Assembly: GCF_004798935.1 (NCBI RefSeq)
Contig: NZ_RAHT01000005.1
Location: forward strand, 186,001 to 250,000
Source of the DNA: Ningiella ruwaisensis
GTDB lineage: Bacteria > Pseudomonadota > Gammaproteobacteria > Enterobacterales > Alteromonadaceae
DNA length: 64,000 nt
Direction of reading: 5' to 3'
Shown here: positions 46,912 to 56,293 of the stretch, piece by piece
How the letters are laid out: every line of letters starts with the position of its first letter
Position numbering within the stretch: position 1 is the stretch's first letter
Program-made: the position numbers and the translations under genes
Notes under the pieces: generated by a model
What the model was told of the DNA's origin: nothing
What the model saw: only the letters and a program-made list of their open reading frames with translations
The model's database searches: none

Positions 46912-48132
46912 ATGGATTTTGCTTACAACCAAACCACTCAAGACTACCTGGCAAGACTCAAAGCTTTTATGAAAGAGCATGTCGAGCCCATTGAATCCCA
47001 AGTCTATTCAGAAACGGAAGAGCTTAATCCAAGTGGAGACTGGCAGAATTGGCAAGTACACCCTGCCATTGAGCCCCTTAAACAAAAAGCGAAAGACGCC
47101 GGCCTGTGGAATTTATTTTTGCCCGATTCAGAACTTGCTCAAGGGCTTAGCTGCACAGAATATGCTCCGCTTGCTGAAGAAATGGGAAAAATTCTTTTCT
47201 CACCTGAGATATTTAACTGTAACGCTCCCGACACAGGCAATATGGAAGTGCTTTATCATTTTGGTAACGATGAGCAAAAAGCAACATGGCTTAGCCCTCT
47301 TTTAAACGGTGAAATTCGCTCAGTATTTGGCATGACCGAGCCTGATGTGGCCTCATCAGATGCAACGAATATGCAGGCAACCATTGAGCAGGACGGTGAT
47401 GAACTTGTGCTTAATGGCAAAAAATGGTGGTCAACAGGATTAGGTCATCCCAATGCAAAAGTGATGATTTTTATGGGGCTTTCAAACCCTGAAAATGATA
47501 AGCACAACCAACATAGCATGGTTATTGTTCCCCTTGACGCAAAAGGACTTACGGTAAAACGCATGCTTACCGCTTACGGCGACTATGATGCACCGTTTGG
47601 GCATGGTGAAATGGAATTAACAAATGTGCGCGTGCCCTTATCAAATTTACTGGTTGGTATGGGCAAAGGCTTTGCAATTGCACAAGGTCGCTTAGGACCA
47701 GGCCGTATACACCACTGTATGCGAGCTATTGGCATGGCTGAAAAAGCGCTTAAGTTAGCCATAGAAAGGGGCGTATCTAGAGTGGCTTTCGGACGCCCTA
47801 TTATTGAACTCGGCGGAAACAAAGAGCGTATCGCTAAGGCAAGGATGGCAATTGAACAGGCTCGATTATTAACCTTGCAGGCCGCATGGAAAATTGACAA
47901 TTTGGGCGTTAAAAATGCGATGGTCGATATTTCAGCCATCAAGGTAGTGGTTCCAAACATGCTTCAAGACGTAGTCGACATGGCAGTGCAAATGCACGGC
48001 GGTGGCGGTATGTGTAATGACTTTCCGCTTGCTCGCTTAGCGGCTGGCGCTCGCTCATTGAGGTTAGCGGATGGACCTGATGAGGTACATATGGGTATGG
48101 TGTCTCGCTTGGAATTGAAAAAATATAAATAA
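46912..48132 (+). CDS. Acyl-CoA dehydrogenase
   Basis: A 406-residue FAD-dependent acyl-CoA dehydrogenase. Visible motifs are VFGMTEPDVASSDATNMQ near residue 140, LNGKKWWSTGLGHPNAK near residue 162, and the C-terminal MHGGGGMCNDFPLARL near residue 360. It groups by eye with the ACAD10/ACAD11-like dehydrogenases, which act on branched, very long or hydroxylated acyl chains. The following gene is the phosphotransferase usually paired with this subgroup, 20 bases downstream, so both are probably one functional unit. Confidence 0.9.
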   Translation: MDFAYNQTTQDYLARLKAFMKEHVEPIESQVYSETEELNPSGDWQNWQVHPAIEPLKQKAKDAGLWNLFLPDSELAQGLSCTEYAPLAEEMGKILFSPEIFNCNAPDTGNMEVLYHFGNDEQKATWLSPLLNGEIRSVFGMTEPDVASSDATNMQATIEQDGDELVLNGKKWWSTGLGHPNAKVMIFMGLSNPENDKHNQHSMVIVPLDAKGLTVKRMLTAYGDYDAPFGHGEMELTNVRVPLSNLLVGMGKGFAIAQGRLGPGRIHHCMRAIGMAEKALKLAIERGVSRVAFGRPIIELGGNKERIAKARMAIEQARLLTLQAAWKIDNLGVKNAMVDISAIKVVVPNMLQDVVDMAVQMHGGGGMCNDFPLARLAAGARSLRLADGPDEVHMGMVSRLELKKYK

Positions 48133-48152
48133 ACATAATAAGAGCACAGCAC

Positions 48153-49214
48153 ATGACAAATAAGCTTATTGACACGGCAGGCAAAGTTCGACCCGGAGAA
48201 GAGCTTGATATTGCGCCACTTCGCGCTTGGCTTGACGAAAATGTTGGCGACATCGAAGGCGATATGCGTGTTACTCAATATTCAGGCGGCGCATCAAATT
48301 GGACCTATTGCCTGGAGTTTGACAATTGTGCCATGATTTTACGGCGTCCGCCTAAAGGAACAAAAGCAAAAGGTGCTCACGACATGGGCCGCGAGTACCG
48401 TTTACAAAAAGCGCTCAAACCCGTCTACGATAAAGTGCCGAAAATGCTTGGATATACGGATGATGAGAGCATTCTTGGCGCTGAATTTTATGTTATGGAG
48501 AAACTTAGCGGGATTATTCCAAGAAAACATTTCCCCAGAGGACTTGAAATCTCGCCGCAACAAGCCAGAACGCTGTGTGAAGTTGCATTAGATGAATTAA
48601 TTAAACTGCACAATGTTGATTATAAAGCAGCATCGCTTGACCACATCGGTAAAGGTGAAGGATATACCCAGCGACAAATATCCGGCTGGATCTCCCGCTA
48701 CACCAAAGCAAAAACGTGGAATGTTCCTTCAGCTAAAAAAGTGATGCGATGGTTGGAAAATAATTTGCCTGCCAAGGAAACAATTTGCATTACCCACAAT
48801 GATTATCGTTTTGATAATTTAGTGCTTGATAGCAAAGATATCAGCAATATTATTGGTGTGCTCGATTGGGAGCTTGCAACATTAGGCGACCCGCTGATGG
48901 ATTTGGGCAATAGCTTAGCCTATTGGGTACAAGAGGATGATGATTTTATGGCGCGCAAAACGCAGCGCCAACCCACCAATATACCGGGAATGATGACGCG
49001 ACAGGAAGTCATTGATTACTACTGCGAAAAACAAAATTTGGCAGCCGAAGATTTCGATTTTTATGAAGTCTATGGACTCTTTCGTTTAGCCGCGATTGTT
49101 CAACAAATTTACTATCGTTACCATCATAAGCAAACCCGTAACCCTGCTTACAAAAATTTGTGGATTTTTGTGCATTATTTACTGTATCGCTGTAAAAAGA
49201 TTATTAAACGTTAG
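48153..49214 (+). CDS. Phosphotransferase family protein (aminoglycoside-phosphotransferase-like, ACAD10/11 N-terminal type)
   Basis: A 353-residue kinase-fold protein. The phosphate-binding and catalytic parts are visible: FSGGASNWTY-like SGGASNWTYCLEF near residue 45, ITHNDYRFDNLVLDS near residue 210 (catalytic HxDxxxxN) and GVLDWELATLGDPLMDLG near residue 235. In animals this domain is fused to the acyl-CoA dehydrogenase of ACAD10/11, where 4-hydroxyacyl-CoA is phosphorylated before elimination; here the two are separate neighbouring genes. That function is inferred for this organism. Confidence 0.88.
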   Translation: MTNKLIDTAGKVRPGEELDIAPLRAWLDENVGDIEGDMRVTQYSGGASNWTYCLEFDNCAMILRRPPKGTKAKGAHDMGREYRLQKALKPVYDKVPKMLGYTDDESILGAEFYVMEKLSGIIPRKHFPRGLEISPQQARTLCEVALDELIKLHNVDYKAASLDHIGKGEGYTQRQISGWISRYTKAKTWNVPSAKKVMRWLENNLPAKETICITHNDYRFDNLVLDSKDISNIIGVLDWELATLGDPLMDLGNSLAYWVQEDDDFMARKTQRQPTNIPGMMTRQEVIDYYCEKQNLAAEDFDFYEVYGLFRLAAIVQQIYYRYHHKQTRNPAYKNLWIFVHYLLYRCKKIIKR

Positions 49215-49284
49215 CGACGAAGTTACAGGCCCCTAAGCAACAAATTAAATAAATAAAAATAGAACAAAAACAATCAGAGGCTCC

Positions 49285-50031
49285 ATGAGACAAAATATTT
49301 TAATCACTGGCGCAAGCAGCGGCCTTGGTAAAGGCATGGCAATCGAATTTGCCAAAAAAGGACGGAATCTGGCGCTTTGTGCTCGCCGAGTTGAAAGGCT
49401 TGAAAGCCTAAAACAAGAGCTTGAGAGCCTGAATCCCAATATCACTGTTTTGATAAAATCACTGGATGTGAATAATCACGACGATGTTTTTCGCGTATTC
49501 AGAGAGTTTACAGACGAACTGGGCACGCTAGATCGCGTGATTGTAAATGCCGGCATGGGTAAAGGCGCATCTATTGGTACTGGATATTTTAAAGCCAATA
49601 AAGAAACAGCTATTACAAACTTTGTTTCTGCGTTGGCGCAGTGCGAAGCAGCAGTAGAGATATTTCGTCAACAGAATGCCGGCCACCTGGTCACAATATC
49701 CTCAATCAGTGCAGTCAGAGGATTCAGGCGTGCGCTAAATGTTTACGCTGCAACGAAAACGGCACTGTCGTCACTAAGCGAAGGCTTGCGAATTGATTTG
49801 ATGAATACACCTATTAAAGTTACCACAATCCACCCCGGCTTTATCCGAAGTGAGATAAACGAAAAGGTTGAGAAAGTGCCCTTTATGGTCGATACCGAAA
49901 CAGGGTGCAAAGCGATTGTAAAGGCTATCGAAAAAGAAGGCGACAACGCTTACGTACCTGCATGGCCTTGGGCATTTCTGCAGTATGTACTTAAAATCGC
50001 GCCCTTGTCTTGGCTTAAAAAGATGAGCTAA
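49285..50031 (+). CDS. Short-chain dehydrogenase/reductase
   Basis: A 248-residue SDR. The nucleotide-binding motif is ITGASSGLGKG near residues 7-17, NAGMGKG replaces the usual NNAG near residue 92, and the active-site Ser-Tyr-Lys set is in SISSIS and YAATKTAL near residues 135-160. The C-terminus ends with a hydrophobic stretch. It may process hydroxyacyl or sterol-like intermediates with its neighbours, which is speculation from context. It lies 70 bases after the phosphotransferase and 2 bases before a symporter gene. Confidence 0.88.
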   Translation: MRQNILITGASSGLGKGMAIEFAKKGRNLALCARRVERLESLKQELESLNPNITVLIKSLDVNNHDDVFRVFREFTDELGTLDRVIVNAGMGKGASIGTGYFKANKETAITNFVSALAQCEAAVEIFRQQNAGHLVTISSISAVRGFRRALNVYAATKTALSSLSEGLRIDLMNTPIKVTTIHPGFIRSEINEKVEKVPFMVDTETGCKAIVKAIEKEGDNAYVPAWPWAFLQYVLKIAPLSWLKKMS

Positions 50032-50033
50032 TA

Positions 50034-50903
50034 GTGCAAGCCACGATTTTTACTCAAGCCGTTTTACCCGCCGTACTTGCGCTGATTATGTTTGGCATGG
50101 GTTTATCTTTGGCGGTAAGCGATTTTACTCGCCTTTTCAAAATGCCAAAGCCGGTGTTAGTTGGTCTTTTCGGGCAGCTCATACTATTGCCGCTATTTGC
50201 ATTTGCTTTGGCAGCCATATTCAATGCACCGGTAGAAATTGCGATTGGCTTAATGATTTTGGCAGCTTGCCCCGGTGGCACCACTTCAAACCTGATCAGT
50301 CATATTGCCAAAGCCAATTTGGCGCTTTCAGTTACGCTAACAGCAATAACCACCATGGTTTGTGTGTTCACTACACCCTTCTTAATCAAGTTCAGCATGG
50401 ACTACTTTACGCTGGGGCAGGCAAAGACCTTTTCATTGCTTAACACATCTATTGGTCTCATTCTTATTTCAATAGTTCCTGTAGTGCTTGGGATGATAGT
50501 TCGCGCTCACTTTTCAAAAACGGCGAGGCGCGCCGAGCCTAAATTTAGAGCGCTTTCTACTATTTTTATGATTTTGCTAATTGGCATTATTAGTTATCAA
50601 GAGCGAAACATGCTGATAGTAGCCTTTCCGTCTGTTTTTATGTATGTGATGAGCCTGAACTTTGGTGCCACTTTGCTAGGTGTATTGCTTGCCAAAATCT
50701 GGCGACTTTCCGATAAAGACGGTGTAACGCTTGGCATCGAAATCGGCACACAAAACGCCACTTTGTCTATTCTCATTGCAGTTACGTTTATTCAGGAACC
50801 AGCCTATGCCATCGCAAGTGGCGTTTACGGCGTTGTAATGTATCTTGGCGCATTTTTGTTGGTCTTTGCAAAGCGTAAATCCCTGCAAACCACGGCAAAT
50901 TGA
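50034..50903 (+). CDS. Bile acid:sodium symporter family (BASS) transporter
   Basis: A 289-residue inner-membrane protein with about nine to ten hydrophobic segments. MFGMGLSLAVSDF near residue 20 and ILAACPGGTTSNLISHIAKAN near residue 78 are hallmarks of the BASS family, and GIEIGTQNATLSI near residue 235 is the second core motif. It would import an organic anion with sodium. The GTG start is 2 bases after the SDR stop, so the genes are coupled. Substrate may be a steroid-like or organic acid compound. Confidence 0.88.
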   Translation: MQATIFTQAVLPAVLALIMFGMGLSLAVSDFTRLFKMPKPVLVGLFGQLILLPLFAFALAAIFNAPVEIAIGLMILAACPGGTTSNLISHIAKANLALSVTLTAITTMVCVFTTPFLIKFSMDYFTLGQAKTFSLLNTSIGLILISIVPVVLGMIVRAHFSKTARRAEPKFRALSTIFMILLIGIISYQERNMLIVAFPSVFMYVMSLNFGATLLGVLLAKIWRLSDKDGVTLGIEIGTQNATLSILIAVTFIQEPAYAIASGVYGVVMYLGAFLLVFAKRKSLQTTAN

Positions 50904-50966
50904 ATAAAGTCTTTTATTTGCATGAAGAATACTCAACTAAGTCCTTAGCGTTATGCGTGCCAGTAA

Positions 50967-51044
50967 GAAGACGAGCTTACGTGATTAAAAGTGTCCAAAG
51001 GCATGGATGCCTTTGGACACTTTTAATCACGTAAGCTCGTCTTC
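50967..51044. repeat. Near-perfect palindrome, copy 3 (CATGGATG-family core)
   Basis: Arms of 25 bases (50967-50991 and 51020-51044) are perfectly inverted, and the 28-base core (50992-51019) is itself palindromic around GG, giving a 38-bp perfect stem in total. The core reads TGTCCAAAGGCAT-GG-ATG and corresponds to the first half of the 55-base cores of copies 1 and 2. Imperfect pairing continues outward about 20 bases on each side. The arms are unrelated to those of the other copies. The rest of the 318-base gap (50904-51221) holds no gene. Confidence 0.9.
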
Positions 51045-51221
51045 GTAATGGCGCACGACCTAACCGAGCTAATTGATTGGCTTGAAGCATTTTAAAATTT
51101 CGTGGTTTCAAACATTGGTATGTGATTAGATTACAGTTTTATTTCAAACTTGTTTGCACATAGCACTAATATTCAGCAAACTATCCATTAGATTTTAAAG
51201 TAACGCAGGTACTTACTATTC

Positions 51222-52775
51222 ATGAAACGTGCTCTTCTTTGCTTGGCAGTGGGTGTGATGGGATTTTCCCAGGCATTAGCACAATTCGACGCCGATAAAA
51301 TTGATGAAGTGGCCGAGCGTGCCATGGACGTTTTTAACACGCCCGGAATGAGCATTGCTATTGTTCACAAACAGGAGCTCATTTATTCAAAAGGTTTTGG
51401 GCAAGCAAATATTGAGCAGTCTACAAACGTAGAGCCAGAAACTTACTTCCGTCTTGCGTCAACATCTAAAGCCTTCACCGCAGCAGCACTTGCCATACTG
51501 GTAGATGAAGGCAAGCTTAAGTGGGATGACCTGGTGATTGATTATCTACCTGATTTTCGGCTGAAAGACAGTTACGCAACGGCGAATTTTACCATTGAAG
51601 ATTTATTGACTCATAAAAGCGGGCTGGTTAGCGGAGCAGGTGACAGCATGATCTGGCCAGAACCAAGCGGTTTTTCTCGCGACGAAGTTGTACACAACCT
51701 TAAGTATTTGACGCCAGATTACGATTTTCGGGAGCAGTATGCCTATAGTAACGTAATGTATATCACAGCTGGCGAAGTGGTTGAGGCTGTCACGCAGCAG
51801 CGCTTTGAAGATTTTGTTGATCAGCGCATCTTCAAAGCGCTACAGATGAATTGCTTTGCCGGAGACATGCCTAAAAAGGCGCTAGAGCAAAGCGCAATGG
51901 CTTATGGCTATAATGATGAGCGGGGAATTTATCCTATTCCCCGCAACGCGATTGATGGCAAGCCCCTTATGTCGGCAGCCGCTGGCGGAATGGTATGCAA
52001 TGCGTCAGATATGGCTAAATGGCTGAATGCGCTTCTCACTGTAGACCCTCTACCCTTTTCAAAAACACAACTGAATAAAATGTGGCAAGCCCATACCATT
52101 TTGAGCGTATCTGATACCGACACCGAGTGGGACGGCACTCATTTTAGAACTTACGGTCTTGGCTGGCGACTGGCAAACTACGGGCCCTATAAACATATCT
52201 CTCATACCGGCACACTTTCAGGCTATCAAGCTTACGTTGCCCTTATTCCTGAACTTGAGTTAGGCGCTGTTGTTCTGAATAATGGCTCTAATTATGGTGC
52301 GCGAGGCGCTGTGATGCAGTCGATATTAAAAATGTTTGTTGATATAGACAAAGAGCAAGCGGACTGGATAAAAGCCTATCAAGATTATCAGGATGAGCGC
52401 GAGCAAGCGTATCTCGCAAGGCTTGAGACGCCCAAAGCCCTGGCCAAGCCCAGTATTGATGAACAAAGCATTATTGGTGAATACAAAGATGCCTGGTATG
52501 GCTCACTTATTATTAGTAAATCAAGTAGCGCATCGGACGACGGTGCCCTTCGAATTCATTCTACCCGCATGAAGTCACTTACTGGCAAGTTAAGGCCCTT
52601 TCAGGATACAAGCTTTAAAATAGTATGGGATAACCAAAATGCAGCAAATGATGCCTTCATGCATTTTGATTTGGATGTTAAACGAAATATCATCGGGGCC
52701 AAGCTTCATCCCTTCAGCGTAAATATGTCAAGCCGGCATGAATGGCGAGATATGTATTTTCAACGAGTAGAGTAG
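51222..52775 (+). CDS. Serine hydrolase, beta-lactamase/penicillin-binding-protein-like family
   Basis: A 517-residue secreted protein with a signal peptide (MKRALLCLAVGVMGFSQALA). The beta-lactamase fold motifs are SxxK at Ser80-Lys83 (ASTSKAFTA), YSN in YAYSNVMY near residue 183 and HTGTLSGY near residue 325. A C-terminal DUF3471-like region of about 110 residues follows. The family includes esterases, D-aminopeptidases and class C beta-lactamase homologues; activity cannot be assigned. Probably periplasmic. Confidence 0.87.
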   Translation: MKRALLCLAVGVMGFSQALAQFDADKIDEVAERAMDVFNTPGMSIAIVHKQELIYSKGFGQANIEQSTNVEPETYFRLASTSKAFTAAALAILVDEGKLKWDDLVIDYLPDFRLKDSYATANFTIEDLLTHKSGLVSGAGDSMIWPEPSGFSRDEVVHNLKYLTPDYDFREQYAYSNVMYITAGEVVEAVTQQRFEDFVDQRIFKALQMNCFAGDMPKKALEQSAMAYGYNDERGIYPIPRNAIDGKPLMSAAAGGMVCNASDMAKWLNALLTVDPLPFSKTQLNKMWQAHTILSVSDTDTEWDGTHFRTYGLGWRLANYGPYKHISHTGTLSGYQAYVALIPELELGAVVLNNGSNYGARGAVMQSILKMFVDIDKEQADWIKAYQDYQDEREQAYLARLETPKALAKPSIDEQSIIGEYKDAWYGSLIISKSSSASDDGALRIHSTRMKSLTGKLRPFQDTSFKIVWDNQNAANDAFMHFDLDVKRNIIGAKLHPFSVNMSSRHEWRDMYFQRVE

Positions 52776-54085
52776 ATCAAAAGGTGCAGATCGGAAAAGC
52801 CATTTACCAAATCGCGACTTTGAAGCCTACTTCTCAGTTGCCTTCGTTCGCATGTTTATTGCTCCTTGGCTTTTTCATATCGGCTTGCTCGGATAGCAAG
52901 CAAGATATCGCTAGTATACAAGCCGAGGAAGCAGATACCGCGAAAAATACTAATATTATCAACAGTGAACGCTTTTTCACCCCCCCTAAATTGCGAGATA
53001 TTCCCTTGCCTGAAGATTTGAACAACACGGCTGTATGGAACGGTGTAGGAATAAATGATGAAGGCGAGGTTTACCTTGGTTTATCAAGCATACAGGCAGT
53101 TGATAATACGGCATTTGTGATCTCAATCGACCCTAAAACGCAACAAATAAAGCGCCATTCAGATGCCGTAAGTCAATTGAAACAAGAAGGGGTTTACGAA
53201 ACAGGCTTATCTCAAAAGCGTTTGCAAACTGATTTTATTGCCGACGATGACGGTTTTATTTATTTTGCGACTCATGACCGTATGGGAATGGATAAGTCAA
53301 ATCTTTCTCAAAGTGGAAGTTATTTATGGCGCATGCATAAAGGCGATGATAATTGGGAACTGCTGCTTAAAACGGAAGAAAGTATCATTGCAATCAAAAA
53401 ACATAAGCAGTTTATCTTTGCCTTAAGCTTTTGGGACCATGTGTTGTATAAATACGACACGGTTTCCCAGCTTTCAAGCGCCATAAAAATCGGCTCCTTT
53501 CCTCGTCATTTTTCTCGAAAGTTTATCATTGATAAACGCGGACACATTTTTGTACCGCGTGTTGAAAAGGACATCGAAGATCAGCTCAGCGTTGTGTTAG
53601 TAGAGTTAAATACCGATTTAGCCATTTTGGATATTCACCCAATGCCTGACTATTGGAATGCAAATGGATTAGGAAATCACGGTATTGTTGCCTCAACCGA
53701 AACCCTTGAGGGCGTTACTTATTTTACCGTGGCAAGTGGCGGTTTGTATAAGCTAGAAGAATCGGTATCCGGGCGCTCAAAACTTGACTACTTGGGTAAG
53801 TTTGAGCCTCAACTTCCCGAAAGCTATATCAGTTTGGTGATTGCCCCTGAGCAGGTTCCGATTTTAGTTGGCTTTGGCAAAACAAAACGCGAGTCAGACT
53901 ATTACTGGTTTATCAGAGAGCTAAGTACCAACATTGTCGTCAACTATCCGGCGACCGAGTTTGACGGTCGCTTTTTACTGTATGGAGCCAACCATAAACG
54001 AGATAAAAGTCAGATATATATTGTAGGCGAGCAGTTGTTAGAAGACGGCATCAGCAAACCTGTATTGTATAAGGCCGAGCACTAA
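52742..54085 (+). CDS. Putative lipoprotein with beta-propeller-like repeats
   Basis: A protein of up to 447 residues, not assigned to a family. A hydrophobic stretch LLLLGFFISACS near residue 50 ends in a lipobox with Cys, so the true start may be further down than ATG 52742: GTG 52784 or a TTG a few codons later would give a more normal signal peptide. The mature part has repeated strand-turn patterns (DDDGFIYFATHDR, DKRGHIFVPR, GSYLWRMHKGDDNW) like a beta-propeller. It overlaps the serine hydrolase gene if the first start is used and is probably co-transcribed. Confidence 0.6.
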   Translation: MARYVFSTSRVDQKVQIGKAIYQIATLKPTSQLPSFACLLLLGFFISACSDSKQDIASIQAEEADTAKNTNIINSERFFTPPKLRDIPLPEDLNNTAVWNGVGINDEGEVYLGLSSIQAVDNTAFVISIDPKTQQIKRHSDAVSQLKQEGVYETGLSQKRLQTDFIADDDGFIYFATHDRMGMDKSNLSQSGSYLWRMHKGDDNWELLLKTEESIIAIKKHKQFIFALSFWDHVLYKYDTVSQLSSAIKIGSFPRHFSRKFIIDKRGHIFVPRVEKDIEDQLSVVLVELNTDLAILDIHPMPDYWNANGLGNHGIVASTETLEGVTYFTVASGGLYKLEESVSGRSKLDYLGKFEPQLPESYISLVIAPEQVPILVGFGKTKRESDYYWFIRELSTNIVVNYPATEFDGRFLLYGANHKRDKSQIYIVGEQLLEDGISKPVLYKAEH

Positions 54086-54318
54086 GCGTTTATTTGAAGA
54101 AGTGCGTCATCGTAGCGAAGGCCTGATACTGTTCGTTTAAGCATACTTCACTTTTTAAGAGGAGTATTTTCGCATCACATAAATTTCTTTCCCCTCGGCT
54201 AGTCAAAACTTTATGGCGTGATGAACTACTAGCAATCTTTGCAACTGTCATCATGTTGTCGCCGAAAAAAAGCAACCATCACTGACGACAAAGTAGTCGG
54301 AACGGGGAAGGGAAAGAA

Positions 54319-54420
54319 ATGGTAGATTTGATCCTGAAAAAAGTAAAAAATTGGCTTAACTTATTCAGTAAAGGCGACTACTGTATTAATAAACTACGAT
54401 GCCTTGAGTGTAAAGAGTGA
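54319..54420 (+). CDS. Possible 33-residue small protein
   Basis: A short open frame (ATG 54319 to TGA 54420) follows a purine-rich GGGGAAGGGAAAG ribosome-binding site at good spacing. The predicted peptide starts MVDLILKKVKNWLNLFSKG and ends with three cysteines (CINKLRCLECKE, with a CLEC pair). The amphipathic basic helix plus cysteines is unusual, but the frame is short and could be chance. It lies in the 407-base gap 54086-54492, where nothing else coding is convincing. Confidence 0.3.
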   Translation: MVDLILKKVKNWLNLFSKGDYCINKLRCLECKE

Positions 54421-54492
54421 GCGCTACTCTTAGCTCCGAGTAACACTCATTTGTCGTTTAGGGAGAGATAAATCGCTCTAAAATCGCCCGTT

Positions 54493-56293
54493 TTACAGTG
54501 ACTTTTCCAAGTATATTATATCGCCTACGTCGTCTTCATGCGGACCTACATCAAATGAGCAAGCAAGAGTAGGACATTCGTTTCGAATCTTCACTGAACA
54601 GTATAAATACCAGGCAATATTTGTACCTGAATCCCAAAAAATCTCAGTATTTGAAAAACTACCAGAGGCAATATCTTGTTTGCGATACAAAATATCCCCG
54701 GTATTATCATCAGTCCATGCGTAATAAAGAGCATCGCTAGTTTTTGCGATGGTCGCTACAGTACCTTCGTTGCGAACTATTTCCGGATTTTGCAACACAT
54801 CTTGAGAGGTTAAAGGCACATTATCGCCGGCTTTATTATCAGTAATGTTGACTTGTATTAGTTGATCATTTCTGTCGGCATAAGCGATGCTAATAATTTT
54901 CTCGCCATTTAACTCGTAGGCTTGAGGGTGGATGTGAGGCACGCGTACTTTGCTAGTATTATTATTGTCTAAACGAACACTGTCTGAGCGATTTCCATTT
55001 TCGAATATGGTCTTCATCATTAGACGATCTGTGTCCTCATCTTTGTAAAAAACGTAAACTGTATTGCCGACAGACAGCGCGCGTGGGCCAGTCCATGATT
55101 TATCTGAGCCATCAAGACGTTTTTCAGAGCTGTAATCGTTTTCTCCTATGCGTCTTTTGTAAGCAATTTGCTGTTTATCATTTTCAACAAACGAATAGAA
55201 AATCCAAAAATCGCCATTCTCTAATTTTGCAAGGCTGGAATACTGTACGCTCGACTTAGCATAGTCATCAGCGACCTCTTCCTCTTGGTTCCATTTGTCT
55301 TTCTCTGAGTTAGCAGCGCTCATATTGAACGATACAAACCAAGTCCGCTTGCCAGTGTTGATTGAATAATAGATAGTCGTGCCATCAGTAGTCTGATAGA
55401 CGCCTTCTAAGTCTCTAATATCAGGTCGATTGCTTTTATCGACTTCATTCCATGACTTACCATTATTAGTTGATTTCATCATCCGCGGGTTGTTGCCATC
55501 GCTTTTAGTGCTTTCCGTTAAGCGATAAAGGTTACCATTGGCGTCTGTTACAACAGGGAGGTGTGAAATAGATTCAGGTTCAACACCGTCAATACTGCCG
55601 GTGATGTTTTCAATGTCGTTGCATGCTAAAGGCGGCTCTGGAACAGGCTCAGGCTCAACTTCGCCATTTGCCGAATAAGTTATCACGAGTTTAGGCGCAT
55701 CTGTAGAAGAGCCGTCGTACGATTCAGCGGTGCGAGTGCCATTGCCAGAAATAAACAAAGCCATTGCATTACCGCTCTGCCAATCGCCACGATTTACTAC
55801 CGTTTGAATAAGTGAACTAAGGTCTCGGGTACGCTGACTGCTTGAAGACTGGCCTATATTTTTCCAATCGATGGGCCACCATCCAACGTCCAACGTATGC
55901 ATTGACTTTGTCTCGATCTGACAAAAGACTAGCACTTGAAAAAGGTAGTGCATCGCTTGAATCTTCGATTTCAACATTCAACGAAGCGCTGCCGGTTGAT
56001 ACTTCATCTATCGTAAACTGAATATAAGCGTTCTCTATCAATGCGTTGCGCGGGACCTTCACATTTTTAAATCTTAAACCAATCGTTTGCTGTGAGTTGC
56101 CCTCAAAGGAGAGTTCTAAATCACTGCTGGTAAAATCTAACGTTCCATTACTTTCTTCTACGTCATCAGATGAAGATGTGATAGCTACGCTGATTGTTGT
56201 CGTCTCTAGTGCAAAACTGTACAAAGACATTATATAAATCAATACGGCTGCGCTCAGCCGCACTCTCAAAGAGAAATTTAATTTTGTTTTCAT
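54493..56293 (-). pseudogene. Secreted Asp-box protein with DNRLRE-like N-terminal module, split by a 7-bp duplication
   Basis: Two overlapping minus-strand frames make one gene. The first (56293 down to 55817) encodes a signal peptide and a beta-sandwich beginning, SSDLELSFEGNSQQTIGLRF. The second (down to 54493) continues with WWPIDWKNIGQ, LSSLIQTVVNRGDWQSGNAM and SYDGSSTDAPKLVITY, the second half of the same module, then a sialidase-like propeller with Asp box STNNGKSW. The break is a tandem duplication of TCCAACG at 55882-55895; removing one unit gives exactly 598 codons in one frame (1801 minus 7 bases). Function is probably glycan binding or degradation outside the cell. Confidence 0.8.
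55882..55895. repeat. 7-bp tandem duplication causing the frameshift
   Basis: TCCAACG occurs twice in a row (55882-55888 and 55889-55895). On the coding strand this is CGTTGGA twice. With one copy the translation reads YVGWWPIDW, joining the two halves of the module; with two copies the frame ends in a stop about 60 bases later. Confidence 0.9.

Noticed and set aside
47583-47960. A 125-codon minus-strand frame
   Set aside because: It lies entirely inside the acyl-CoA dehydrogenase gene, opposite strand, and is a shadow frame with no family features.
50967-51044. CRISPR-like or attachment-site repeat
   Set aside because: There is a single palindrome, with no spacer series, integrase gene or tRNA nearby.
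54090-54275. A 61-codon minus-strand frame after the lipoprotein gene
   Set aside because: No ribosome-binding site, no recognisable motif, and biased composition; most likely a chance frame in an intergenic region.
54493-56293. Programmed ribosomal frameshift joining the two frames
   Set aside because: No slippery heptamer or downstream pseudoknot is evident, and the 7-bp perfect duplication explains the shift fully.
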